Source: Sipunculus nudus (taxonomy: Eukaryota; Annelida; Sipuncula; Golfingiida; Sipunculidae). From it: a DNA stretch of 64,000 nt. The notes beneath the pieces are model-generated. The model was given only the letters and a program-made list of their open reading frames with translations, had not been told where the DNA came from and did no database searches. A program made the position numbers and the translations under genes. Positions 36,746 through 47,833 of the stretch are shown piece after piece. The first letter of the stretch is position 1. Every line of letters starts with the position of its first letter. Location: NCBI GenBank assembly GCA_026874595.1, contig CM049318.1, positions 30,189,956 through 30,253,955 of the forward strand, given 5' to 3'.

Positions 36746-37264
36746 AAAAAAATCAACAAGGGTTATACTGACCATGAAGGGTTATGAATGACATTGTCTT
36801 CATCACAAAACCCAAACATTCCATTTACATTTGTAGATACAACATCTTTTATTGTCAGTTTGGTGTATATGTTTCAGCTATTAGGAAAAGGTATGTATAA
36901 ATCTGATTTATATATACAAATTGACCTACCATTGAACTTAATGATTGGTAGATTGGCAGAGTCCTTCAAAAGACTGATTCTGAAGTATAGTGGGATGAGG
37001 TGGCTCTGTCAGGTTAAACAGAGAAATAACATTATGTTACAATGTTGCTGGGTTTTACTTGTTACAAATACATCCTTCTAAACATATTGAACTCAGTTTA
37101 ATAAATTAGTCATAAATTGCACACAATTTCAAATAAATATTTTAAACATATCTCAAGTTGTTCAGGATAAGGCATTTAAAACTTCTGCTTGAATTCCTAG
37201 ATATCAAACTTTGGTAATGTATGTACCACATGCCTGTACTCCTATTAACTGTAATGCACCTCAC
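36746..37264. other. Likely intronic sequence
   Basis: Lies immediately 3' (minus strand) of the oxidase-like exon. I searched by eye for the expected next-exon motifs (TWEYKPP, GEPPL) and did not find them. Confidence 0.35.
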
Positions 37265-37392
37265 CTGTGTGCTGGATACAGTTTTGTTCCAGTTTTTGTG
37301 GTCCATGATCTCTTTCTTTTTCTGTTAACATATAGCCAAATCCCACCATGAAGGTTCCCTCTGTCTGACCAATGTTCAGCATGGGGTTCAAA
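37265..37392 (-). CDS. Exon of a xanthine dehydrogenase / aldehyde oxidase-like gene
   Basis: The 128-bp segment is bounded by acceptor GTTGCAG and donor GTGAGG and encodes 42 codons, starting LNPMLNIGQTEG then TFMVGFGYMLTEK. This matches the highly conserved (S)-L-N-P-x-x-D-I-G-Q-x-E-G-x-F-x-x-G-x-G segment of the molybdopterin domain of xanthine dehydrogenases and aldehyde oxidases, near the C-terminal fifth of these proteins of about 1300 residues. These are cytosolic molybdenum/FAD/2Fe-2S hydroxylases of purines or aldehydes. The first base is the last of a codon, fitting the conserved Ser. The usual Asp before IGQ is Asn here, and after LTEK the expected TG...TWEYKPP motif is absent (ERDHGPQKLEQNCIQHT instead). 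No neighbouring exon of the enzyme was found, so this may be an isolated pseudo-exon or part of a gene with very long introns. Confidence 0.6.
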
Positions 37393-39180
37393 CTGCAACA
37401 ATTCCGGCAACTATTGAACGAAATACCTCAAATATCAAACTACACATGATGAAATTTAATAGCAATATATCTGTGATTTTTTAAACCTGACATGATTAAG
37501 AATTTTAACTAGATTAACATTTAAATATGGAAATACTACTGATCTTGAATATTTGTAATCATTATTGTTATATATAAATACAACTATATATTTAGCTTGA
37601 ACCATCAAAGTAACTATTACAAGACAAACACATTTCTTAAACTGCATTTTTAAATGATGTTTATTTTTCTTAACCTAAATCAAAATATATAATAAATGTT
37701 TAAACTTTAATTTAATTTCATGATGTAATATGACATCAAAAATAAGAATAGGTGAGCAAACTGCAGGACAGAAAATTGCAGCAATTTAGAGATGCCTTAT
37801 ACTGATCAATTTCATGTTCAACTACTGACCTTTAACCAAGATCCATTAGTAAAACAAACTGGTTGATTTTGTACTTACTGGTCAGAATGTTAGCTGCAGC
37901 TCCATTTAGCACATCCCTGAAGATACTGAACTGTTGAAGTGGGAAGCACCTTCATGGGCACAGTGAAAACCCTTCAGAGAAAGAATTTATATTATGTGCT
38001 TATTTGTGGTTTTAATCCAAATTTGTATTATATACAGTTTTCAAATTAAAAGTGAACAAATATCCCCTTGATCAGGATGCAAATCATTAGCATCAGTGGG
38101 CTAAGTGCACCATGCACTTCAGACCTGTATTGAATATTCATTCAATGAGTACCTGTATTGAACAGTTTGTCAACTGCAAATTTTATATGAGACGGTATTG
38201 GTTTAGGAGCCCCCTTGTTCAATTTATTAACTGAAATCAGATGCTGTAAAAATTAAAAACTTCCATTTTCAAATGAGCATAATCAAATTTAGATAAGCAA
38301 GTTTAAACGAGCCAATAAGGTATATATGTTGATTCTACTCTGTAATATATGCAACAGTGTAGCCTGAAACCATTTAATGATTCAATAAGGAAAAATATTT
38401 TTTAGCATACCAATTTTTTGCATGAATAGTTTTTGCCATATTCATTTTTTTAAAAAAAGGTTGCATATAAAATCCTAAAAATATAAGTGAATTTAGAATT
38501 TTTGCTTAATTTTTTATCCTTAGTTTGGCTTGAATTATGTCAAATTATGCACAAATTTATATTTTATTATATTTTAAATCATAATATGTTAAAACTGAAT
38601 TTAAAAGTTTTCTTTAAGGAAATATCACTTAAAAAACATAATGTCACAACATGGAATCTTCAAAATTATTATTTGAATCATCATTAAAAAAAATTTTTGA
38701 GCACTGCAGTTTTCAGAACATGCTTAATTTTATTATCAAATTAAAAGATTCAGTAAATTTGATTAAAAGTTCCCTTTTCAAATCAGGTATACACACTGAT
38801 GGTTGGCTGAGGGAGAAACAATATAATTATGCTAATTTCCATCTCAGCTATAATTCAACATTGAAATTTATATTCAATTTCACACATGTTGAAAAAGAAC
38901 CAAAAGTTTTTACTCATCTGAATTAAGGAATTTCTCATATTATAAACATCCACACTTTTATATCAAAACTTCACTTATAATTAGTGGACACAAATAAATA
39001 TGCACTTTGATCATTGTAACCCCTTGTATATCAGCTACTGATGTGAAAAACATTAGTGTTCACCTTTCCAACACATTGGTGGAAAATGAAAAATGCCTAT
39101 TTGTGCATGTGTTTGCCTGTCTCAGGCATATATGTGTATGTGTGTGTGTATATAGGTTCAGCCTATAAATACTTTTAAAA
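37393..39180. other. AT-rich, possibly intronic sequence
   Basis: No supported exon. The segment 37875-37960 (minus) has a good donor (GACCA|GTAAGT) behind a short frame FRDVLNGAAANILT, but its phase does not fit the oxidase exon. About 38935-39025 resembles 13590-13655 of copy A (ATCCACACTTT, GTGGACACAA, TGATCATTGTAA-like). Confidence 0.4.
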
Positions 39181-40012
39181 CTAGATGTGTCGGAACGACA
39201 CAAATGCCCCCGCCTGGGGCAAATTAGAAACATTTGTTAAATTTTGTAAAAATTTTTAAGTTCAGGAGGTGTTGTATGGTCAAAAGTAGGTCAACAATGG
39301 CAAAATGCAAACTCGATCTGTAAAGGGTCATTATCAAGCAACACACCAAAAATCAGGCAAGTATCTGCAGGCATTATGAAAAAAAGTCCATATATGTGCA
39401 TTTTTCATGAAAATTTCTGTCTTTCATGAAATTTTCAATGTTCAGGATCTGTCATATGATGAAAAATAGGTTAACTGGGACGAAACGCGAACTCAATCTG
39501 TGAGTGGTCATTATGCGCCCACAGACCAAACATTAAGCCAGTATCTGTAAGCATTGCATTGCGAAACTAGAATATTAGCAAAAGTTGATAATCATTAATA
39601 AATTTAAATTGGAGAGGTATATACCATGTTTCATAACAATCCACCAAATGCTTCCTGAGAAATAAGCTCCTAAGTCTTTTTCTATACTAAGCTCTGTGAC
39701 CTTGAAAAGTAGGTCAAGATCACCCATCTTTGAACTTGACCAAGATTTTGTAAATATAATGCAATAGCACTGAAGAAATGAAGTTCCTGTGTTGAATACC
39801 TTTGGAGATATCCTGCACAAAAGGCCAAAATTGAAAAAAAATCTGATAAAATTTCATTAAAAAATCAGAATTTGCAGGTGGCGCCACCAAAATTGTGCAG
39901 CACATAAAAACCATCAGTCCCAATGATCATAGTAAGTTTTGTGAAAATCCACACAATGGTTCCAAAGATATAAACTTCTGAGTGTTTTTCTATAATCAGC
40001 TCTAAAATGTAG
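39181..40012 (-). mobile_element. 3' part of a minus-strand pearl/Helitron-like element
   Basis: Read on the minus strand this matches 9290-9990 and ends with GCATTTGTGTCGTTCCGACA then CATCTAG, followed by TTTT. The hairpin has stem TGTGTCG/CGACACA with a 3-nt loop, 2 nt before CTAG and then T: the known 3' signature of Helitrons (hairpin, CTRR, insertion before T). The plus-strand relative at 8.2-10.5 kb lacks this end. The 5' part of this copy lies beyond copy B, at 44036-44548. Confidence 0.75.
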
Positions 40013-40497
40013 AAAAAAACAAGGGACCCATGGGTCACGGCGCTCAGCTGATCCTGATTGGACTAAAAATGTATCACCATTGTGATACTATATTGAGTAG
40101 ATAAAGCTTAGAATATCATGGTCATGTTGGGTTTTATAAAGGAATATAATGTAATATGTGAGTAAATGATATATGAAATAACCTGACTGATGGATTAATA
40201 TGGAGTAAAATATAGTGGTTTATTTTTTATTTATTTGGGAGGGGTCAAAAAAAGCAATTTATTTGAGCAAATATGAATGCAATGACAGTATGCTAAGCAG
40301 TGGTATAATGATGATAAGGCTATTTGTTGAAGGATCTATAGTGTATGGAAAACTGCAAGAGTTCAATTTGACAGATAAAAGGTTATGATTAACTATACTG
40401 ATGAGGGGATTTATGAATTTGTGACTGTATGACATAATATCTTGACAAGATCGGTCTTGACAAGGTGCATTATTTTGATGCCCCTGACGTCTACATA

Positions 40498-41262
40498 TTA
40501 CACAATATTGACATAATTTCTGGCATGTACATAGGTACCTATGGACAAATGGTCAACAGTACTGAACCACCTGGAAGGTAAAAATCTTAAAAATATGATG
40601 AAATGTAGATAATGTTTGAGAGGAAGAGGTAATCTGGGCCATGGTTGGTTTATATGATTGAAGAAAATGTTGCAAAAAATATTTGAGACCTGACCATGCC
40701 TTTCCATTGGTTACCTTTTTGATAAGCTGTTGACAGTTCAACAGTTTACACATTTGTCTGATGAGATCCAATTTATTTGGTAAACCTTTTTTATCAATTT
40801 TATGATATGTATACAGTTGCCATAACGTCCTCATTCCACAGGTGCAATGACTTGATAGGGGGGGGGGGGAGGGGTGTTGTGTTATGATCAGAGTTACAAT
40901 GCCTCTGTCTCTCTGTAGATATTAACTTTAATTATTAAATTTTATGCTATAGCCATAGAACTATTGTTCACAGTGCCAAGGAGCAAAGCCTCAGTGGGAT
41001 GAAGAAGGGGATGGTGAGAGTTACAACACCCTTGCATATACATACAGGATATGAAATTTAATTCAACAGTGCTTATAAAAAAAAGTTTATTCATGAACAT
41101 TAAATATTTAAAACAGAAAGAAAGAATGAGAAACAAAGCAAATAATTTTTTTCCCCATTCTACTGAGCCAAGAAAAAATTAACAATATTTGCATTTATTC
41201 CTTTTTTTCATTACATAATTTTAATCCAAGTTTCCGAATGTTACTATAAATTTACAGTATAA
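40498..41262 (+). repeat. Segment present in copy B and absent from copy A
   Basis: Copy A runs directly from CTACATATTACA to the GATTGTGAATATTTCAGTTG phrase; copy B has about 765 bp here, including GGCATGTACATAGG, GGCCATGGTTGGTTTATATG and a G-run at 40859-40870. Part of it resembles 11158-11400 upstream of copy A. It also contains CAACAGTGCTTA, a unit phrase, suggesting it is partly a further diverged unit. Confidence 0.65.
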
Positions 41263-41386
41263 CATTCATTTGATTGTGAATATTTCAGTTGATTCACATT
41301 TCTAAATTGCATCAACATTTATAGCTAATGTATCTAGTTTATAGTACCTGTCAACAGAATGGAATGGAGGGAGCAAGGGAGGCAAT

Positions 41387-41387
<1 letters not shown>

Positions 41388-41427
<40 letters not shown>

Positions 41428-41516
41428 GGAGAAAGAAAGAGAAAAAGCAGAGGAGAGAAAGAGAGAGAAAGAGAGACTTAGACTGCCAGAGAGAGAGAGA
41501 AAGAGAGGCTCTCTGG
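41388..41516 (+). repeat. (GA)n array inside copy B
   Basis: Counterpart of 12881-13075, shorter by about 65 bp; both strands give spurious charged or Ser-Leu frames. Confidence 0.95.
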
Positions 41517-44035
41517 TAATTACCCAGCCTGACCCAGACACTCACAGTGGCAGTAGGTCAGACCTGAAGGTGTTATGTAACTGCCCAGTAAACTGCATTT
41601 ATACTGATCTGATGCAAACAATGAAGACATGGTACCTGGAAACTTGAATAAAATCTACAGTTTTTGATCAATTGGTTTCAAATTTCAGATTTTAACAGAT
41701 GAAATGTTAATGTGTACATGCTGTGAAAATTATATCCACAGCACTAACAGGAAAAATTTGAATATTTATATTTTTTTAAATGGTATCAGGAAAAAAAGAA
41801 AAGTATTCTCAGCTATAAAACTAATACATGTGTTAAAATTAATCCACGGATCAAAACACCCAATATATCATACCAGGAGCAAACTGGAGTTTGGATGTTT
41901 AATTTTATGAACTGAAATAAAGGACCAGCAATATAAATTTTGATTATTTAGCCAGTCTCATGTAACAACTGATACAACCATGAGTTAAAAGTCAAACAAA
42001 TTAAAATCTTTAATGAACACTTGTCTGAGTAATATTTTAAATTTTTGACATATTTATTTATTATTTTAATTTTGTAATAAATATAAACCAACAAGTTAAA
42101 GACCTGAAAAGACCTGGAAATTTAGATTAATTTAATATAATCAACTGCATCCTTGTCTATCATTATCTTGCTTCATATAATCCCTAATAGTAAACAACAA
42201 TTTATTTTAATTATTTATTTTTCATTTTTATGGTTGAAATGAAAAATACCCAATGGTGACTGCATGGTGTTATTTGAAATACAATTTTGGCCATCCATGG
42301 AAGATCCATAAATGATCAGTAATTGCAAGGTAATCCCCTGTAACTCATTAACTATAAATTCCTTTTCCATTTATTTTTTAGTTCTTATCATAAACCAAAT
42401 ATTAATAAAAAGTTTATTGTTATGTTTATGGCCTAAATAAATACTAGTGGAGGGGGTTGGACAGTTAGATCCAGTTGAAGCCACCCAAGAGCTGGCTGGC
42501 TGCAGAGTGCCTGGCTTCAAGCATGCATAATTGGCCTGAAAGGTCAATGTGGGGACATAAAAGAGGGGCTTCAGACTACAGCCAAGGTGTGATATGGTCT
42601 CATAAAAACTTTCATAAAAGGTAGTTTTTGACCAATTCCTTTTATAACTTCAGAATTTAGAAGCTTAAATCCTTACCAGTGCAAGATATGAAAATTAAAT
42701 CAACAGTGCTTACAGGGAAAAAACATGCCATGGCCAAAGTTGGGCAAAATTTAAGGTACTGATTTTATATTTATGCTAATAACTTATAAAATTTGAAAAA
42801 TTCAGAACTAATTTTGGGAATACAATTGAATCTTGATTAAATAATGTTATATCCCTGGCAAAAAATTTCTACCTTCAGCAATGTTCATGTTAAGAGAGTA
42901 AATATATTTCTTGATTTTTTACAAAGTGCATTATGTTTGGGCCTAGAACTTAAAACAATTACAAGATACTGACATCATTTCTGGCATATGCATAGCGAAT
43001 GTATAGAAAAATATGTATATTATATATTATCAAAGGCAGATCAGTGGTTTTGATATTAGGCAATCTTAAAGTGTAACAATGGGGTTTTAATGGAAAAATG
43101 AAGTTTTTTCTTTATATCTCGAAGGAATGCAGTTCTAGTGACCAAACTTTTAGTATGGTAGAGGATTTGGGGGACATCTAACTGTATGCAAAATTTAAGG
43201 AACTTAGAGCTGAAGCTGGGGAGCTGAGCTCTAGTAAACTGCATAACACTAGCTTGGTGTAAACAATATATGACATGGTGCTTTAAAACTTGAATAAAAT
43301 CTACAGTTTTTGATCAACTGGTTTCAAATTTTTTGTTTTAACAGTTGAAATGGTAACAAAAACATGCTTTGAAAATTAAATCCACAGCAGTTACAGGAAA
43401 ATAACGTGCCATGGTCAAACTTGGGCAAAATTTAAGGTACCAATTTTATATTTTTGCCAATATTTAAAAAAAATTAACAGATTTTGATCTAATTTTTGGT
43501 ATACAATTCAATTTTGATTATTTAAAGTAGTATTACTGAAAAAAAAAATTCCTACCTTTAACACTTTTGGTCTTAAGTGACAAAATATCTTTCCTCATTT
43601 TTTTACAAAGTCCATTATATTTGGGCCCATAACTTTTTTAAATTAAATAATACTGACTTAATTTCTGGCATGTACATAGGAACTATATAGAGAAATATTT
43701 ATGGTAAAAATGAAGAAAACCAGATGAGTGGTTTTGATACTAGGCAGTCCTGAAGTGTGAAAATAGATTTCCAATAAAAAATTGAGGTTTTTCCTTAATA
43801 TCTCGAAGGAACGAAGTCATATTGACCCAATTTTTGGTGTGGTAGGAGATTTTGGGGACATCCAACTGTATGCCGAATTTCAGATTTGTAGGTCGAATGG
43901 TGTCGAAACATGCCAGTCTTACGGACGGACATCCAGACGGACAGACGGACGGACGAACGGAGAGACAGACGGATGGAAGGACGACGGACAATGGACCACG
44001 ATTATAGCTCAGATGACTGATAGTCAGCTGAGCTA

Positions 44036-44548
44036 AAAATGGTCAAGGTCACCCATCTTCGAACCTGACCGAGATTTTATTGATATACATCTTCACTGAT
44101 GAAATAAAATTCCAACGGTGAATCCTTTTAGAGATATCCCGCTCACAAGGTAAAAGTAAAATAACAGACGCAGAACGGACGGATGGACAGACACCGGACA
44201 GACAGATGGACGGATGGACAGACGGACAGCTTGGGTGATGACAATAGCCCATCAGCCTATAAGCTGAGGGCTAAAAACGGCTGTACATGTGTATTTGTCA
44301 TGAAAATTTCTAATTTTTCATGAAATTTTCTAAGTTTCGGAGCTGTAATACGGTCAAAAGTAGGTCAACCAGGACAAAACGCGAACTCGATCTGTAACTG
44401 GTCATTATCTGCCCACACACCAAAAATCAGGCCAATATCTGCAGGCATTGCGAAAAAAAAGTCTGTACAACTGTTTGATTTTGGAATGATGGAATGACGG
44501 ACATGGGTAAAACTATATGCCCCGGCCACTTTGTGGCGGGGGCATAAT
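44036..44548 (-). mobile_element. 5' part of the minus-strand pearl/Helitron-like element
   Basis: Ends with the same hairpin (44516-44546) as the start of the plus-strand element at 8196. 44280-44515 read in reverse contains the CGCAATGCCTGCAGATA core unit; 44040-44135 in reverse matches the 9180-9265 block (GATATCTCTAAA, CCGTTGGAATTTTATTTCAT). Between them lies a GGAC-type tract (44175-44235) with GACAATAGCCCATCAGCC, which looks like a further short repeat inserted or captured within it. Confidence 0.7.
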
Positions 44549-44701
44549 AACTTTTAACAAATACTTTAAAAATAACAATAAAATTAGAATTACAATCTGT
44601 TTTGTGTTTTTGTTTACATGCCATTTACATCATGTTACTAACAGCAACTGGGTCAGAGATTCCTGTCAGCTCTTATAAACATTTTTGACATTCTAAATAA
44701 C
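44549..44701. other. Short spacer between two transposons
   Basis: 153 bp with no feature; the left flank of the CCCTTACC-ended element. Confidence 0.5.
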
Positions 44702-44714
44702 CCCTTACCAAAAA

Positions 44715-45098
44715 TTTTTATAAGTGCCATATATGTGAAAGTTATATGGCACATATAAGGCACATATATGTGCCATATATGTCCCTTATATCCAACCTTA
44801 TAACTCCCATATATGTCACATATATGTCCGGTATATGGATTTTATATGCAAATTAGGTAGGAGCCTTATATGTCACATATATGGGCCTTATATGTCACGT
44901 ATGAGGCTTCCACATATAGGTCCCCTATAACTCCCATATATGTCCCATATATGTGCCTTATAACTCCCATATATGTCCCATATATGTGCCTTATAACTCA
45001 CATATATGTGCCTTATAACTCCCATATATGTGACATATATGAGCCTTATAAGTGCCATATATGTCCCTTATAAGTGACATATAACTCACATATAAGTC
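44715..45098. repeat. Left subterminal array of 11-bp units
   Basis: From about 44935 to 45098 the sequence divides into consecutive 11-mers such as CATATATGTCC, CATATATGTGC, CTTATAACTCC and CTTATAAGTGC, about 15 in a row without a slip. 44715-44930 has the same units less regularly. Each unit centres on the palindromes CATATATG or TTATAA. Confidence 0.9.
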
Positions 45099-45375
45099 AG
45101 TGTATGCACCTTCTGTACTGTTTGTCAGTAGCTCAGTTACTGTCTGTTGTATGTTCTGTTTTGAAAGGTGTTTACTCTTTTCTTTTTTCCACAAGGAATT
45201 GCGGTATATGATAGAAATTATGGTTTGTGTGTGTGTGGTGAGCTTCCTGCACTGTGCAATTCCTTGAAATCAATGCTGGCCTGCAGTCACACTGGGGGTC
45301 ATCAACTTCACACAGTCATATGGACGCAAAAACATGAAACATAAAAGTAAGAAAATACAAGAGCCAAAATTAATG

Positions 45376-45381
45376 TTTATT
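45376..45381 (-). terminator. Possible poly(A) signal
   Basis: AATAAA on the minus strand, about 140 nt after the stop codon of the tentative exon at 45519-45538. Confidence 0.3.
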
Positions 45382-45518
45382 TACACATTTGTAAACTGAA
45401 AATAATATTTTCATAAGATTTTTAAAACTCCCTGGTTCAGTCAGATTTGAGAGTGTTGTCCTTTTAGAGAATGAAGGCTGGAAGGAAATATACACCCTTG
45501 CCACACTCTAAATCCTTT

Positions 45519-45538
45519 TCAGTCCCCTCCTGTTTGAC
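45519..45538 (-). CDS. Tentative terminal coding exon inside the CCCTTACC element
   Basis: The acceptor TTTGTTTTTGCAG is strong. Taken from the donor phase of 46155-46221, the frame reads (G)QTGGD then stop at 45519-45521. AATAAA follows about 140 nt downstream. In another phase the same segment stays open longer (VKQEGTEKDLECGKGVYFLP), so the choice depends on the upstream exon. Confidence 0.25.
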
Positions 45539-46154
45539 CTGCAAAAACAAATGTTACCAGTCTATAGACACACATATAGTCATTATTGCTTACATTAATT
45601 ATCTTATTAAATAAGTTTAAAGAATATCTTTTGACATTGATGCTTAGTATTGCTTTTCTGAACATTTATAGTAGTTTACCTTATCTGGAGGCAACACACA
45701 AGTCAAAAAAGGAAAAGAATTTATTTCACTGAAAGTACATCTGCTCTCTATATAGGGGTTTTCAATGTTCTGAAAATATGCCTGTTTAACATTTAGGATT
45801 ATAAGTAAATACAGTTGGACTTCTCAATTACTAACACAGGAAGAGTTTTCCAGTTATACAGAGTATATACAAACTTACAGATTATCAAATATACTGGTCA
45901 CAGGACAGACACTGTGGCCTAAAGATGCTCATAGGTTCAGAAAGTAGGTTACTCAGTTGAAACAATTTTAACATGTAAACAGTTTATAATAATATATTAA
46001 TATCCCATATGCACAATAAATGTTAACCACCAAATTTGCACTTCAAATATGGTAAGTTCCAGCTATTTGATAAAAAAAAACTTACAATTCATAACATTTC
46101 CCATTTGCTAAAAGATTTAAATGTTACTTTATATGATTAACTGAATATGCTTAC

Positions 46155-46221
46155 CAGACAATTCTTGCAAGGGCTGGAGATATCTGGGCTCTCCTTTTAC
46201 TTTCTGCGCCATTTCTTCATA
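46155..46221 (-). CDS. Tentative internal exon inside the CCCTTACC element
   Basis: 67 bp between acceptor TTTACTTTTCCAG and donor GTAAGC, encoding YEEMAQKVKGEP then RYLQPLQELS and one extra base. Both splice sites are good and the phase fits the last exon at 45519-45538. The next exon upstream is unclear: a possible 39-bp exon at 51177-51215 is in phase, but lies outside the element. The protein is not recognised. Confidence 0.3.
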
Positions 46222-47379
46222 CTGGAAAAGTAAAGAAACCATTACAAATCATAGAAACAAAGGTTGTTGGAAATAAATAATTAAGAACATGGAGTCTTGC
46301 ATATTTTAACATTTAAGTAGACAAATGGACTAAAAAAGGGCCTCACATCAATAAAATTACTAAAACAGTACATCAATGATGTTCAAAATGACTTCTTGAT
46401 CTTTTATGGTGAAACGGCACTACTACATGTACATATAAAAAGAAATCATTCAAGGTAGACTAAAAATGGACTTTTGATTAACCTTTAAATTGAACCAGAT
46501 TTGATTTCTCTTTGGGAATCAAAATAGTACCTAATGAAATCATCTGATCCTTAGTGAAACAAATTCCCAAATTATTATGCTTTTTCTTTTGTAATGAAAG
46601 TGAATACTAGTATGTCAGAAGAAACCTCAAATGAAAGTCAGAGGACCAGGCCCATTAAAGTTAAAGTGCTCATGACCTTTAAAAGGGTGTTCTTGACCTT
46701 CTGATGTCAAATTCAGATTAAATTCATACATATGATTATGAATGGCTTGTGGATTGTTATGAAACATACTGTGTTATGTATCAAATTGTTAATAAATTGG
46801 TGTTTACAGTATATGTAAATGACATGTAGAAGGGCATATTATGAAATTAAAGCTTAATTTAGGAGTTTTTGTGTGAAAGACTCCAATAGTAAAAAATATT
46901 TGATTAATTTTTTAGATTAGTTGAAATGTTTTGGTTGAGTACAGCAAACCTCTCTTCAATTTTATAAAAAAAAAAAAGCATTCACCAAAATTGAGACAGT
47001 GGCTGTAAATTCAGCAATGATCAACAGTGTATAATGTTTACTTTGCCTGAAAGAAAAACTTATGAACATTGTATAATGAACAATTTTTAACCATATTATA
47101 ACTTTTGGGCACTCTAGCAAGACAAAAAATTCAAGTCAATTTGGAAAATGAAAAGGAACATCTTTACCTTGTAGCAGCTTTTTTTTCATGACCCAGAGTT
47201 CAGCTAAATAATAACATGGTCAATAGCCATAGGTTCAACAAATAAAATGGTAGTATGTGGTTCTCATAGCATTTGTGTGCTGATTAAGCTTTATGTAGGC
47301 TAACTGATCATCCCTTCCACAGGTAGGGGACATTAAGAAATTACATCAATATGTAAACTTTGGGGCCTGCTGCTGACTC

Positions 47380-47598
47380 TTGATTTTTTCACACCGAATT
47401 GCAAATAGCATCACTGAAAAGGATGTTCTTAACTTCCTGTTGGTGCATAGAACATGCACAATGTCACTATATTGGGGCAACAGCATCAGCTTTTTGTCAA
47501 AAATATGTTATTTTGTAAAAATTGGCCACCAAATAGGAAATGTTATCTTGAAACACACAAATTCTGTTTTTTTTTTCAGGGCAAACCAAGATAGGTGA
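47380..47598 (+). other. Open frame without support
   Basis: 72 codons with a hydrophobic middle but no recognisable motif and a poly-T run before its end. Probably chance. Confidence 0.1.
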
Positions 47599-47825
47599 AG
47601 TCATCTTTATGCAATCACTGGTTTACTATGCAAAAATAACTTAAATAATGCAAGATTACTCACCAATGAGACATTTTTTAGCTATACATTCCCCTTCTGC
47701 TTGAGCAGCTTGACAAAGAACTTCTCTTCAAAGTGTGTACTCCCTTAACGGTTACCGGATGTTATCATTCAGATGTAAACTGACTCTGCATGCCTTTGTT
47801 GTGCACAGCCTGTACAGTTTTCATG

Positions 47826-47833
47826 TGACGTCA
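47826..47833. promoter_or_regulatory. Perfect CRE palindrome
   Basis: TGACGTCA, about 160 bp upstream (minus strand) of an ATG followed by the donor CATTG|GTGAGT at about 47655-47665. It could be a promoter element of a minus-strand unit inside the transposon; single 8-mers also occur by chance. Confidence 0.3.

Larger units (their letters stand above)
40012..44039 (+). mobile_element. CAGCTGA-ended repeat element, copy B (4.0 kb), nested in the pearl/Helitron element
   Basis: Starts AACAAGGGACCCATGGGTCA and has GCTCAGCTGA at 40042-40051, with the exact inverse TCAGCTGAGC at 44024-44033 then TAAAAA. Colinear with copy A, but with about 765 bp extra at 40498-41262 and a third internal unit (41620, 42560 and 43265 against two in A). 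The 3' end has a GGAC tract at 43921-43985 and GATTATAGCTCAGATGACTG. It interrupts the minus-strand pearl-like element at a site whose uninterrupted form can be read at 9240-9300. No protein is encoded; frames at 40553-40834 and 43782-44036 are by-products. Confidence 0.8.

Noticed and set aside
37875-37960. Minus-strand frame FRDVLNGAAANILT with donor GTAAGT as the preceding oxidase exon
   Set aside because: The phase does not fit 37392, and the residues do not match the conserved segment expected before LNP.
44870-45194. Repeat-peptide frames on both strands
   Set aside because: Produced by the 11-bp array, three units giving 11 codons; the same applies to 48615-48878.
47166-47201. 36-bp minus-strand exon (ELWVMKKKLLQ) between TTTAG and GTAAAG
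   Set aside because: Its phase conflicts with both the ATG exon near 47660 and the exon at 46155-46221.
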